Assembly (NCBI GenBank): GCA_003219345.1
Contig: QHOP01000436.1
Location: forward strand, 1-23,112
Length of the DNA: 23,112 bases
DNA from: Verrucomicrobiota bacterium
Lineage (GTDB): Bacteria > Verrucomicrobiota > Verrucomicrobiia > Limisphaerales > AV2
Reading direction: 5' to 3'
The number at the start of each line of letters is the position of its first letter. Within the stretch, counting starts at the first letter, position 1. A program made the position numbers and the translations under genes. The notes beneath the pieces were generated by a model that saw only the letters and a list, made by a program, of their open reading frames with translations, searched no databases and was not told the origin of the DNA. Shown one piece after another: positions 15,081 to 21,934 of the stretch.

Positions 15081-15632
15081 TCAGCGGGTCGGCAAGCGCA
15101 AAATCTCCGCCGCCGCCTCCTTCAAGCCATCCACGACTGCACCGCGTGCAAGCATGTCCGTGGAATCGCCCTCCTGCTTCGCTCCATTTCCCGTCCGCAC
15201 CAGAATGCTCTTCTTCACCCCCGCATTCCACCCGCATTCCAGATCACTCAGCTTGTCGCCGATCATATAGCTTTGCGCGAGGTCGATGCCGAATTCGTCG
15301 CGTGCGTCGAAGAGGAATTGCGGCGAGGGCTTGCGTCCGCGACTCGGCTGCTCCGGCGCTTCGGGCGCGATGTAAATTTTTTCGAGGCGCGCGCCGTTCT
15401 TTGCGAGCAGTTCGACCAAACGTTGATTCACCCGTTCCACGTCCGCCATAGTGAAGCAGCCGCGGCCGACGCCGGACTGGTTCGTAACGATGAACAGCTT
15501 GAATCCGGCGTCCTGCAACCGTTTCAACGCCTCCGCGGCGCCGGGAAAAAGGACAACTTGATCCGGGCCGCTCAGATAATCCCTGTCCTCGATGAGGGTC
15601 CCGTCGCGGTCCAGAAAGACAGCGCGTTTCAC
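15081..15632 (-). CDS. gmhB: D,D-heptose 1,7-bisphosphate phosphatase-like HAD enzyme
   Basis: 184 residues from GTG 15632 (KRAVFLDRDGTLIEDRDYL). HAD motif I is DRDGTL (Asp8/Asp10), motif II is VTNQSGVGRG, motif III is in RKPSP and motif IV is MIGDKLSDLECG; these match the GmhB/histidinol-phosphatase group. The zinc-binding cysteines of E. coli GmhB are lacking here: the loop reads YIAPEAPEQPSRGRKPSP. It would dephosphorylate heptose bisphosphate in ADP-heptose synthesis. hldA, the kinase of the same pathway, lies upstream at a distance of about 160 bases filled by a repeat. No clear Shine-Dalgarno is visible. A 199-bp part of this gene is duplicated in reverse at 14144-14342; this copy is the complete one. 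Confidence 0.9.
   Translation of the reverse strand: MKRAVFLDRDGTLIEDRDYLSGPDQVVLFPGAAEALKRLQDAGFKLFIVTNQSGVGRGCFTMADVERVNQRLVELLAKNGARLEKIYIAPEAPEQPSRGRKPSPQFLFDARDEFGIDLAQSYMIGDKLSDLECGWNAGVKKSILVRTGNGAKQEGDSTDMLARGAVVDGLKEAAAEILRLPTR
15104..15302 (-). repeat. Source copy of the 199-bp inverted repeat (in gmhB)
   Basis: This is the segment of intact gmhB that is exactly duplicated in reverse orientation at 14144-14342. The two copies are separated by 761 bases carrying most of kdsB. Because gmhB continues normally on both sides here, this is the parental copy. Confidence 0.95.
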
Positions 15633-15639
15633 AAAACAC

Positions 15640-15790
15640 TGAAATTCAAGCTCGAAGCTCCAAAGAAATCCCAAATCCCAAGCTTCAACGACGTTCTGCC
15701 ATTGTGTGTGTCCATCGGGGAGTATCGCGCTTCGTTTGAGGCTTGGAGCTTGGAGATTCTTTGGTGTTTGGAGTTTGGTGTGTGGAGCTT
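15640..15790. repeat. Imperfect inverted repeat (AAGCTCCAAAGAAAT family), copy 1
   Basis: The left arm near 15646-15687 (AAGCTCGAAGCTCCAAAGAA) and the right arm near 15736-15785 (TTGAGGCTTGGAGCTTGGAG, then ATTCTTTGGTGTTTGGAG) are approximate reverse complements. It fills the gap between hldA and gmhB. A related copy is at 19411-19505. It is a dispersed intergenic element of unknown role. Confidence 0.6.
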
Positions 15791-16815
15791 CATCCCTTGT
15801 GTTTGAAACTGGCCAGTAATTCCTGCGGCGAAACGGTGGCGGTGCCGACCTTGCCCACGACAACCCCGGCCACGTGGTTGGAAAAGACCGCCGCTTCGAG
15901 CGGCGATGCGCCTGCGGCAATGGCCAGGGTCAACGACGCGATGACCGTGTCACCCGCGCCCGAAACATCGAAGACCTCACGGGCCATGGTCGGTATGTGA
16001 TGCGGCTTTTGGCCGCGTTGGCAGAGCAGCATTCCCTGGTCGCCGAGCGTGATCAGCAACAAAGCCGGCCGCAGGTCGCGCAACAATTTTTCCGCGGCGC
16101 CCATCAAAGCGGCGTCATTCAGCGGATTGGCGGACCGCGCCGAACCGCCGTCGTTCACGCCGGCCAATTCAAACGCTTCCTGCCGATTCGGCGTGACGAG
16201 GGATATTCCAGCCAGGTTCAGATGGTGGACGGGCTTGGGGTCGAGGCTGAGCCACAGGCCGCGCGCGCGGCAGAGTTTCTTGATTTCATCGAGCAGCGGC
16301 TGAGTCACTACGCCTTTGCCGTAGTCGCCCACAATGACCGCGTCCGCCGCCGGAAGTTTCCTGCCCAGAATTTCCAGCAGGCGCTGCGTGGCCATTTCGT
16401 CCAGATCCTCCCGCGTCTCGCGGTCGATCCGCACGACCTGTTGTTGGTGCGCGATGATCCGTGTCTTGATGCTGGTAGTGCGGTCGAAGTGCTGCAGCAG
16501 GCCGTCGCAGCCAACGCGTTGCTCCTCCAGCAGGCTCGTTAATTTTTTTCCAGCGTCGTCCCGGCCTATGACGCCCAGCACGTCGGCGGAAGTTTTCAAA
16601 GCGGTGAGATTGCGCGCCACGTTGGCGGCGCCTCCGGGCATGAAGCTTTCGCGCTCAAACTCAACCACCGGCACCGGCGCTTCCGGTGAAATGCGCGAGA
16701 CGCGGCCCCAGATGAACTGGTCGAGCATCACGTCGCCGATGACCAGCACACGGGTCCGCGCGGCGGCCTGCAGAATTCGGCGAACGCGGTCAACCGGGAG
16801 AAGTCGCGGTTTCAT
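15790..16815 (-). CDS. hldA: D-glycero-D-manno-heptose 7-phosphate kinase (single-domain)
   Basis: 341 residues from ATG 16815 (MKPRLLPVDRVRRIL). It is a PfkB/ribokinase-family fold: VIGDVMLDQFIWG, the substrate motif FMPGGAANVARNLTAL, VIVGDYGKGVV, and the C-terminal catalytic motif DVSGAGDTVIA. This order and wording are those of the N-terminal kinase half of HldE (RfaE). The C-terminal nucleotidyltransferase domain is absent, so it is the HldA/RfaE1 form and needs a separate HldC. It phosphorylates heptose 7-phosphate at C1, just before the GmhB step encoded next. The longer upstream frame (from 16911) reads through a hairpin repeat and was rejected as the start. Confidence 0.93.
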   Translation of the reverse strand: MKPRLLPVDRVRRILQAAARTRVLVIGDVMLDQFIWGRVSRISPEAPVPVVEFERESFMPGGAANVARNLTALKTSADVLGVIGRDDAGKKLTSLLEEQRVGCDGLLQHFDRTTSIKTRIIAHQQQVVRIDRETREDLDEMATQRLLEILGRKLPAADAVIVGDYGKGVVTQPLLDEIKKLCRARGLWLSLDPKPVHHLNLAGISLVTPNRQEAFELAGVNDGGSARSANPLNDAALMGAAEKLLRDLRPALLLITLGDQGMLLCQRGQKPHHIPTMAREVFDVSGAGDTVIASLTLAIAAGASPLEAAVFSNHVAGVVVGKVGTATVSPQELLASFKHKG

Positions 16816-16827
16816 GGCGGTGGAAAA

Positions 16828-16955
16828 TGACGAAATCCGAATGCCGAATGCCAAAAGAGTGACGAAGCCGGAAGCTCGAACGCAGCACCGCACCGGCGCG
16901 GCATTTGCCATTCGACATTCGAGTTTCTTTCGTCATTCGACATTCGGGTTTCGGA
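16828..16955. repeat. Long imperfect hairpin repeat, copy 2
   Basis: The left arm (16828-16866) has ATGACGAAATCCGAATGCCG; the right arm (16909-16955) has CATTCGACATTCGGGTTTCG, roughly its reverse complement. It fills the thiG-hldA gap almost completely. It is the same family as 7921-8062 and 18610-18790. Confidence 0.7.
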
Positions 16956-16959
16956 GGGC

Positions 16960-17748
16960 TCACTCAAGAAACGCAGTTAACGGGCTCGTCGGACTCGCTG
17001 TGTCAAGCTGCGCGCCCAGGCCGATTTCAAACGCATCACGTCCGGCTTCGATCGCCTTCTTGAATGCGACTCCCATCCGCACCGGATCATCGGCGACGGC
17101 GATGGCGGTGTTGACGAGCACGGCGTCCGCGCCCAATTCCATCGCTTCGGCGGCGTGGCTGGGCGCGCCGAGGCCGGCATCAACCACGACTGGCACGGTG
17201 GCTTGCTCGATGATGATGCGAATCTGATCGCGTGTTTGAAGGCCGCGATTCGAGCCAATCGGCGAGCCGAGTGGCATCACCGTGGCGGTGCCGACGTCCT
17301 GCAAACGTTTGGCCAGTATCGGATCGGCATTGATGTAAGGCAGCACAATAAAGCCTTCCTTCACGAGCTGATCCGCGGCTTTGAGCGTCTCGACCGGGTC
17401 GGGCAACAGGTAACGCGGGTCAGGATGGATTTCCAGCTTCACCCAGTTCGGCAGTCCGGCGGCCCGCGCCAGTCGCGCGAGTCGCACGGCCTCCTCGGCG
17501 TTCATTGCGCCGCTGGTGTTGGGCAGGATCAGATAACGCTTCGGATCAATGAAATCCAAAATGTTCGCGAAGGGATCATGTTTGCCGCTCAGGTCCGCGC
17601 GGCGGAGCGCGACGGTGACCATTTCCGCGCCGCTGGCGTCGAGCGCGTCCCGCATTTTTTCCGGCGAAGAAAATTTTCCTGTGCCGAGAATCAAACGCGA
17701 GCGGAACTCGTGTCCGGCAATGGTCAATGGACGCTTCACTAAAGGCAT
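16960..17748 (-). CDS. thiG: Thiazole synthase
   Basis: 262 residues from ATG 17748 (MPLVKRPLTIAGHEFRSRLI). Motifs GTGKF, the active-site Lys104 in WVKLEIHPD, LPYINADPILAKRL, MPLGSPIGSNRGL and VPVVVDAGLGAPSHAAEAME are characteristic of ThiG. It condenses dehydroglycine, deoxyxylulose 5-phosphate and ThiS-thiocarboxylate into the thiazole of thiamin. Length matches the family. No thiS, thiF or thiH lies nearby in the window, so the gene stands apart from its pathway. A much longer open frame upstream overlaps the methyltransferase gene and was rejected. The start context has no clear Shine-Dalgarno; a hairpin repeat lies 54-78 bases upstream. Confidence 0.96.
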   Translation of the reverse strand: MPLVKRPLTIAGHEFRSRLILGTGKFSSPEKMRDALDASGAEMVTVALRRADLSGKHDPFANILDFIDPKRYLILPNTSGAMNAEEAVRLARLARAAGLPNWVKLEIHPDPRYLLPDPVETLKAADQLVKEGFIVLPYINADPILAKRLQDVGTATVMPLGSPIGSNRGLQTRDQIRIIIEQATVPVVVDAGLGAPSHAAEAMELGADAVLVNTAIAVADDPVRMGVAFKKAIEAGRDAFEIGLGAQLDTASPTSPLTAFLE

Positions 17749-17801
17749 CGCCAGGGAGCATAGGTCGTCGCGAGCCGGGTGTCGAGAGTGCAGGAGCCGA
17801 G

Positions 17802-17826
17802 GGGGAGGGACCGCATGTTGGGGTCC
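17802..17826. repeat. Hairpin GAGGGACC...GGTCCCTC upstream of thiG
   Basis: Perfect 8-bp arms with a 9-base loop, in the 116-base gap between the methyltransferase and thiG. It resembles the AGGGACGCG/CGCGTCCCT hairpin inside the aminotransferase gene. It could affect the 5' leader of thiG. No TPP riboswitch (THI box) consensus was recognised in this gap. Confidence 0.6.
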
Positions 17827-17864
17827 CTCGAATCCCAGACGGCGGCACCCCCTTCCCTCCCGCA

Positions 17865-18533
17865 CTAACGGATTCTGCCGTGGATCATCAAATGCCGGTC
17901 GCTGATGACCTTGACGCGGAGTTGATCCAATTTGGCCTTGGCCAGTTGCTCTTTTATTTCGTCCGGCGTAAATGCCGCCAGCAGGCTGTTGTAGAAGTCC
18001 CGCTTCAAAATCGGTGGCTCGGCATGAGAGTATTTCCTGACCAGAGCCTTGGCCCTGGCGTGGCTGGCGGGTCGGAACAAGTCGGTGATAAAGACAAGGG
18101 TTCCCGTTTTCGCGTGACGTCGGACACATCGCCAAAGCACTTTCGGATCGTGGAGGTGATGCAGGAAGCTGTTCGACAGGATCAGGTCGTAGCTCTTGCA
18201 CGGAATCGGCGCGCCGGGAATGTAACCCGCGACGAGTTTGATCCGCTGGATCAACCGGCGCTGCGATTTCAGGGCCTGCCTGGCACAGTTCAACATCGCG
18301 GCGGAGCCGTCCACGGCGTGGAAAGTGTAGCCTGGATTGGCCTTCGCAAAACGAATAGTCACGTCCGCCGGGCCACAACCCAGATCGAGCACCGTGGCTG
18401 TCGCCGGCCGTTTCGGGAAGGTCTCGGAAAATAATGTGACGTAAGACTGGTGCGCCTCGGAAAAATCGGCTGCCGCATAAGCGCGCGCCTGTTCTTCGGT
18501 GTCCATCAATTCCGGTTCGGGAATACGTTTCAT
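17865..18533 (-). CDS. Class I SAM-dependent methyltransferase
   Basis: 222 residues from ATG 18533 (MKRIPEPELMDTEEQARAYA). SAM-binding motif I is VLDLGCGPADVTIRFA; the acidic post-I residue is in FHAVDGSAAM; motif II/III region is YDLILSNSFLHHLHDP, with later GTLVFITDL. This is a methyltransferase-11/25-like Rossmann fold. The substrate is not determinable; the absence of membrane segments suggests a soluble enzyme. It is followed by thiG on the same strand after 116 bases. It is transcribed divergently from the 18830 gene across a hairpin repeat. Confidence 0.88.
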   Translation of the reverse strand: MKRIPEPELMDTEEQARAYAAADFSEAHQSYVTLFSETFPKRPATATVLDLGCGPADVTIRFAKANPGYTFHAVDGSAAMLNCARQALKSQRRLIQRIKLVAGYIPGAPIPCKSYDLILSNSFLHHLHDPKVLWRCVRRHAKTGTLVFITDLFRPASHARAKALVRKYSHAEPPILKRDFYNSLLAAFTPDEIKEQLAKAKLDQLRVKVISDRHLMIHGRIR

Positions 18534-18609
18534 CGGCGTCGCGGCATTTCAATTGGCACTTCGCAATACGCCAGCGGCTTGGGCATAGGAGGAAGTTTAC
18601 CACAGGACA

Positions 18610-18790
18610 ATCAACAATGACGAACGGTAAAAGCCCGAAATCCGAATGTCGAATCCCGAAAGAAGCCCGAATCTCAAATGACAAAAAATTTCCGGGCGAC
18701 AGCCGCGAAATCTCTCCAAGTTGGGTTTTTGGAATTCGGGTTTTGCCATTCCTTCGTCATTCGTCATTTGGATTTCGGAATTCATCTAGA
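18610..18790. repeat. Long imperfect hairpin repeat, copy 3
   Basis: The left arm (18614-18685) contains CCCGAAATCCGAATGTCGAA; the right arm (18720-18787) contains TTCGTCATTCGTCATTTGGA and TTTCGGAATTC. It occupies most of the 18534-18829 gap between divergent genes, where promoters for both directions would be expected. No convincing promoter was picked out. Confidence 0.7.
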
Positions 18791-18829
18791 GGGAATTCAT
18801 GAGGGTTGGACCGGCCCGCCGCGTCCGGT

Positions 18830-19409
18830 ATGTTTGTCGGAGCAATGTCACCGACGTTTTCAGCGGCAGGCGCGGAGTTTCTCCAGCATTACGCACGCGA
18901 CGCGCAAATCCGGTGGTCGCTCGAAGATCTGGCCGCGCAGCGGGAATTTGTGAACACCCGGCTCGCCGGTTGCCAATGGCTCGATTGTTCCACGGCTTCT
19001 GCGGCGCTGCAACTGGTTCAAGCTGTCCACGCCCAAACTTCCCTCGGCACGCATGAAAAATATGACGCGCTTGTGCTGGCCGGCCCCATCGTCGAACTGA
19101 TCGAGCCGACCACGCTGTTCAGACAGGCCGTCTCACCGCTGCGCCCCGGCGGCAAACTCATCGGCCTCATCCCGTGTTTGCGCGACAACTCCCCGGAGAG
19201 CGAGCATTTCATGCGGCACGCCGCGGCAATGCTTTGGCCTTACTACACCGCTGAAGAGTTGGTCGAAATGTTGGGCGAGAACGGCGGTGCTCGAAGGCCG
19301 ACTTGGCTTCACTGGTTTCGCGAAAATTTTCAAGCAACTGGCCGCCGAAGGCTACGATCCGAGGGAAGTGGGTTGGGGCGAACTGCGCTTCGTGGCGAGG
19401 CTGGAATGA
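18830..19409 (+). pseudogene. Methyltransferase-like protein, frameshifted
   Basis: From ATG 18830 (MFVGAMSPTFSAAGAEFLQH; ATG 18845 is also possible) one frame gives EKYDALVLAGPIVELIEPTT and LRPGGKLIGLIPCLRDNS, then YYTAEELVEMLGENG. This resembles the second half of a class I methyltransferase, but the glycine-rich SAM motif is replaced by WLDCSTASAA. Near 19275-19300 coding switches frame: the +1 frame continues LGFTGFAKIFKQLAAEGYDP and ends WGELRFVARLE at 19409, which looks like the true C-terminus. In the original frame the ORF runs on through a repeat to 19510, which is unlikely to be real. Either a single-base indel or a small deletion would explain this. Function is unassigned. Confidence 0.6.
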
Positions 19410-19410
19410 A

Positions 19411-19505
19411 GACAGGCTCCAAAGCTCCAGAGAAATTTCGACCTTCACGCACCAATATATTTGCAGAAGGGCCTGGCGCCTGGAGGCTTGGTGCTTGCCT
19501 CGGAT
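19411..19505. repeat. Imperfect inverted repeat (GCTCCAAAGCTCC family), copy 2
   Basis: The left arm GGCTCCAAAGCTCCAGAGAA and the right arm CCTGGCGCCTGGAGGCTTGG are related to the element at 15640-15790. It lies directly after the probable stop of the methyltransferase-like gene and about 100 bases before the hydrolase start. Confidence 0.55.
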
Positions 19506-19607
19506 TTTGACCTGGGTTGTTGGCGCTTTCACCGCACTGGCCTTTCGCCGCCGCGCGTGGCATTCTTCCGCGTGAGCGCTGGCAAACGAAAGCAAGGCAT
19601 CGTGCGG

Positions 19608-20441
19608 ATGGTTCGTCCACTGGTTTTGCTGGCGGTTGTTTATCTTGTGCTGCGCTGGTTTGAACATCGTCAGGTTTATCAGCCGTCTCGCCAATGGGAC
19701 GCGAACGGGAGCGAGTTGGGCCGCCCGTTCGAGGACGTTTCTTTTCAAACTGCGGACGGATTGAGGCTGAATGGCTGGTTTTTTCCCGCGGACAAGGACT
19801 CGTCGCGTCAACACCTCGTTTACCTGCTTTGTCACGGCAACGCCGGCAACATCAGTCATCGGCTCGAGCACGTGGCGACGTTGCTCGAAACCGGCGCGAG
19901 CGTTTTCATCTTCGATTATCGCGGCTACGGCCGGAGCGAAGGGAGACCGAGCGAGGACGGCACCTATTTGGACGGCCAGGCGGCGCGTCGATGGCTGGGT
20001 GAAAAAGGTTTTGCCGCGACGAACATTATCGTGTTGGGCGAGTCGCTCGGTGGAGGCATCGCCAGTGAACTGGCCCTGCGCGAAACTTCGGGCGGCCTGA
20101 TTCTTCAAAGCACTTACACCAGCGTCACTGACCTCGGAGCGGAGTTGTTTCCCTGGCTGCCGGTGCGCTGGCTGGGCGTCATCAGATACGACACGCACAG
20201 CAAGTTGCCGCGCATTAAAGCGCCGGTGCTGGTCATGCACAGCCGCGCCGATGGCCTGATCGGTTTCCATCATGCGGAGAAAAACTTCGCCGCAGCCAAC
20301 GAACCGAAACTGCTTTGGGAAATCGTCGGCCGCCATAATGATTTCCTCGAAGCCGGCCGTGAGCGGTATCTCGACGGACTGAACCAGTTTCTCGCCCTGC
20401 TCGAAGACCGCCGCCCGGCAACGAAGAGGGAGGATCACTGA
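19608..20441 (+). CDS. Membrane-anchored alpha/beta hydrolase (BEM46/ABHD13-like)
   Basis: 277 residues from ATG 19608. One N-terminal hydrophobic helix (MVRPLVLLAVVYLVLRWFEH) is followed by a soluble hydrolase domain. The oxyanion motif is LLCHGNAGN, then FIFDYRGYGRSEG, the nucleophile Ser146 in GESLGGGIA, an Asp in HSRADGLIGF and His in GRHNDFL. This order matches the BEM46/ABHD13/ABHD17 group of serine hydrolases; substrates are usually lipids or acyl-proteins, and here it is unknown. The longer frame from 19461 reads through a repeat and lacks family residues, so it was rejected. The gene is followed by an 8-bp-arm hairpin and then the aminotransferase. Confidence 0.88.
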   Translation: MVRPLVLLAVVYLVLRWFEHRQVYQPSRQWDANGSELGRPFEDVSFQTADGLRLNGWFFPADKDSSRQHLVYLLCHGNAGNISHRLEHVATLLETGASVFIFDYRGYGRSEGRPSEDGTYLDGQAARRWLGEKGFAATNIIVLGESLGGGIASELALRETSGGLILQSTYTSVTDLGAELFPWLPVRWLGVIRYDTHSKLPRIKAPVLVMHSRADGLIGFHHAEKNFAAANEPKLLWEIVGRHNDFLEAGRERYLDGLNQFLALLEDRRPATKREDH

Positions 20442-20446
20442 TAGAA

Positions 20447-20468
20447 GATGGAAAACTCCGTTTCCATC
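20447..20468 (+). terminator. Hairpin after the alpha/beta hydrolase gene
   Basis: GATGGAAA and TTTCCATC are perfect 8-bp arms with a 6-base loop, starting 6 bases after the stop codon. There is no T-run afterwards, so it is at best a weak or factor-assisted terminator or an RNA-stabilising hairpin. Confidence 0.35.
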
Positions 20469-20491
20469 CCTTACACTGCCTGACACCGGAA

Positions 20492-21829
20492 ATGAAATCG
20501 TCCGCCTTTTCAAAAATGGGCCGGCGCACTCAAGCGCCGCCGATTTCGTGGCTGATGAAACTGGCGCTCGACCATCCAGCCCTGATTTCGCTGGCCGCCG
20601 GGTTTACCGACAACGAGTCGTTGCCGGTCGCGGAAGCGCGAGCGTTGCTGAACGAAATTTTGGGTTCACGCAAGACCGGCCGGACGGCGCTGCAATACGG
20701 CACGACGGTTGGCGACCCGCAGTTGCGGCGTTTGACGGCGGAGCGGTTGTGGCAATTGGATTCGTCGAGAGGGACGCGTTCCACCGCGTCCCTGATCGAT
20801 ATGAAGAGAGAGTCCACGGTGGGACTCAGCCCTCGCGAGTTGAAGGAAATCTATTCGCCGGAACGCGCGATCATCACGAGCGGCTCGCAACAGCTTCTTT
20901 ACATGTTGACCGAGTGCCTGTGCGACCCCGGCGATGTCGTCCTGGTGGAGGACCCGACCTACTTCGTCTATCTCAGCATCGTGCAAAGCCACGGTTTGCA
21001 GTGTCGCGGCGTTCGTCTAGCGGGGGATGGAATTGATCTGGCCCATTTGGAGCAAACGCTGAAGGCGCTGGAACGAAGCGGCGGGTTGAAGCGCGTCAAA
21101 ATGCTCTACCTCGTCAGTTATTACCAGAACCCGACCGGCATCACGACGAGCTTCGTTAAAAAGGTTGGAGCGTTGAAAACGTTGAAGCGGTTTGAGCGCG
21201 CGGCGAGGCACCCGATTTATTTGCTCGAAGACGCGGCGTATCGCGAGTTGCGTTTCGCCGGGGACGATGTGTCGTCGGCGCTCGCAGTGAAAGGCGCGGC
21301 CGACCGCGTGATTTACGCCGGAACGTACAGCAAACCGTTCGCTACCGGCGCGCGTGTGGGCTTCGGCATCTTGCCGGAGCCGCTGCTGGACGCGGTGTTG
21401 CGCGTCAAAGCCAACCACGATTTCGGCACGTCGAATCTGCTGCAACAGTTGCTGAGCCGCGCGCTGGCGTCATGTCGGTATGAAAAGCATTTGTCGGCAC
21501 TGCGACACCGTTATGCGCGCAAGGCTGTCACGATGGTGAAAGCGATGCGCGAACATTTCCCGGCGGACGTTCGCTGGGAGGAGCCACGCGGCGGGCTTTA
21601 CGTCTGGGCGCGCCTGCCCGGATCGGTGAAATCGGGTCTCAAGTCGAACCTGTTTCAAAGCGCGCTCAGGCATGGCGTGCTATATGTGCCGGGCGAGCTG
21701 TGTTACGCCGACGATCCGACGCGGCGCAAGCCGAACCACGAGATGCGCATCAGTTTCGGCAGCGCGACCGAAGCCGACATTCGCGCGGGTATCACGCGGC
21801 TCGGCGCGACGCTGCGCGAACTTTTATGA
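20492..21829 (+). CDS. PLP-dependent aminotransferase (fold type I, MocR/LysN-like)
   Basis: 445 residues from ATG 20492 (MKSSAFSKMGRRTQAPPISW). Family features are LQYGTTVGDPQLRRL, ITSGSQQLLYML, EDPTYFVYL, YYQNPTGIT, the internal-aldimine Lys281 in TYSKPFATGARVGFG, and the C-terminal Arg in MRISFGSA. It resembles the 2-aminoadipate/aromatic aminotransferases related to MocR regulators, without the DNA-binding domain; the amino-acid substrate is unknown. About 20-25 residues between LWQLDSS and LKEIYSPE (RGTRSTASLIDMKRESTVGL) are encoded by a palindromic repeat, so they are not part of the family core. The stop overlaps the next tiny ORF as ATGA. Confidence 0.9.
   Translation: MKSSAFSKMGRRTQAPPISWLMKLALDHPALISLAAGFTDNESLPVAEARALLNEILGSRKTGRTALQYGTTVGDPQLRRLTAERLWQLDSSRGTRSTASLIDMKRESTVGLSPRELKEIYSPERAIITSGSQQLLYMLTECLCDPGDVVLVEDPTYFVYLSIVQSHGLQCRGVRLAGDGIDLAHLEQTLKALERSGGLKRVKMLYLVSYYQNPTGITTSFVKKVGALKTLKRFERAARHPIYLLEDAAYRELRFAGDDVSSALAVKGAADRVIYAGTYSKPFATGARVGFGILPEPLLDAVLRVKANHDFGTSNLLQQLLSRALASCRYEKHLSALRHRYARKAVTMVKAMREHFPADVRWEEPRGGLYVWARLPGSVKSGLKSNLFQSALRHGVLYVPGELCYADDPTRRKPNHEMRISFGSATEADIRAGITRLGATLRELL
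20770..20827. repeat. Palindromic repeat inserted in frame in the aminotransferase
   Basis: There are two hairpins, AGGGACGCG-TTCCAC-CGCGTCCCT (20770-20793, perfect 9-bp arms) and GAGTCC-ACGGTG-GGACTC (about 20810-20827). The region is translated without breaking the frame. The first hairpin is similar to the one upstream of thiG (17802-17826). Confidence 0.8.
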
Positions 21830-21924
21830 CCGACGCGGCGAATCATCGATTCGCGATCCTGCAGCCCTGCCTCGAAATGCCCGCCGTGGAAAAGCTTCAG
21901 CGCGCGTTTCGGTCGGTGAAATGA
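21826..21924 (+). CDS. Tiny ORF coupled to the aminotransferase, possibly truncated
   Basis: 32 residues (MTDAANHRFAILQPCLEMPA then VEKLQRAFRSVK). Its ATG overlaps the aminotransferase stop (ATGA). A 7-bp-arm hairpin (GCGAATC-ATC-GATTCGC, 21838-21854) lies inside. It looks like the start of a longer protein whose remainder is missing, because the adjoining HIT gene is also internally deleted. It could equally be a chance ORF. No family is assigned. Confidence 0.35.
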   Translation: MTDAANHRFAILQPCLEMPAVEKLQRAFRSVK

Positions 21925-21934
21925 ATCGATACGG

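Noticed and set aside
14826..15806. A 326-codon plus-strand frame opposite gmhB and kdsB
   Set aside because: It is a shadow of the two minus-strand genes and part of it is the antisense of the duplicated segment.
17749..17864. Possible TPP riboswitch upstream of thiG
   Set aside because: No THI-box-like conserved CUGAGA or similar core was found; only a hairpin repeat is visible.
17749..18684. A long N-terminal extension of the thiG frame
   Set aside because: It overlaps the clearly coding methyltransferase gene in another frame; ATG 17748 fits the ThiG family start and length.
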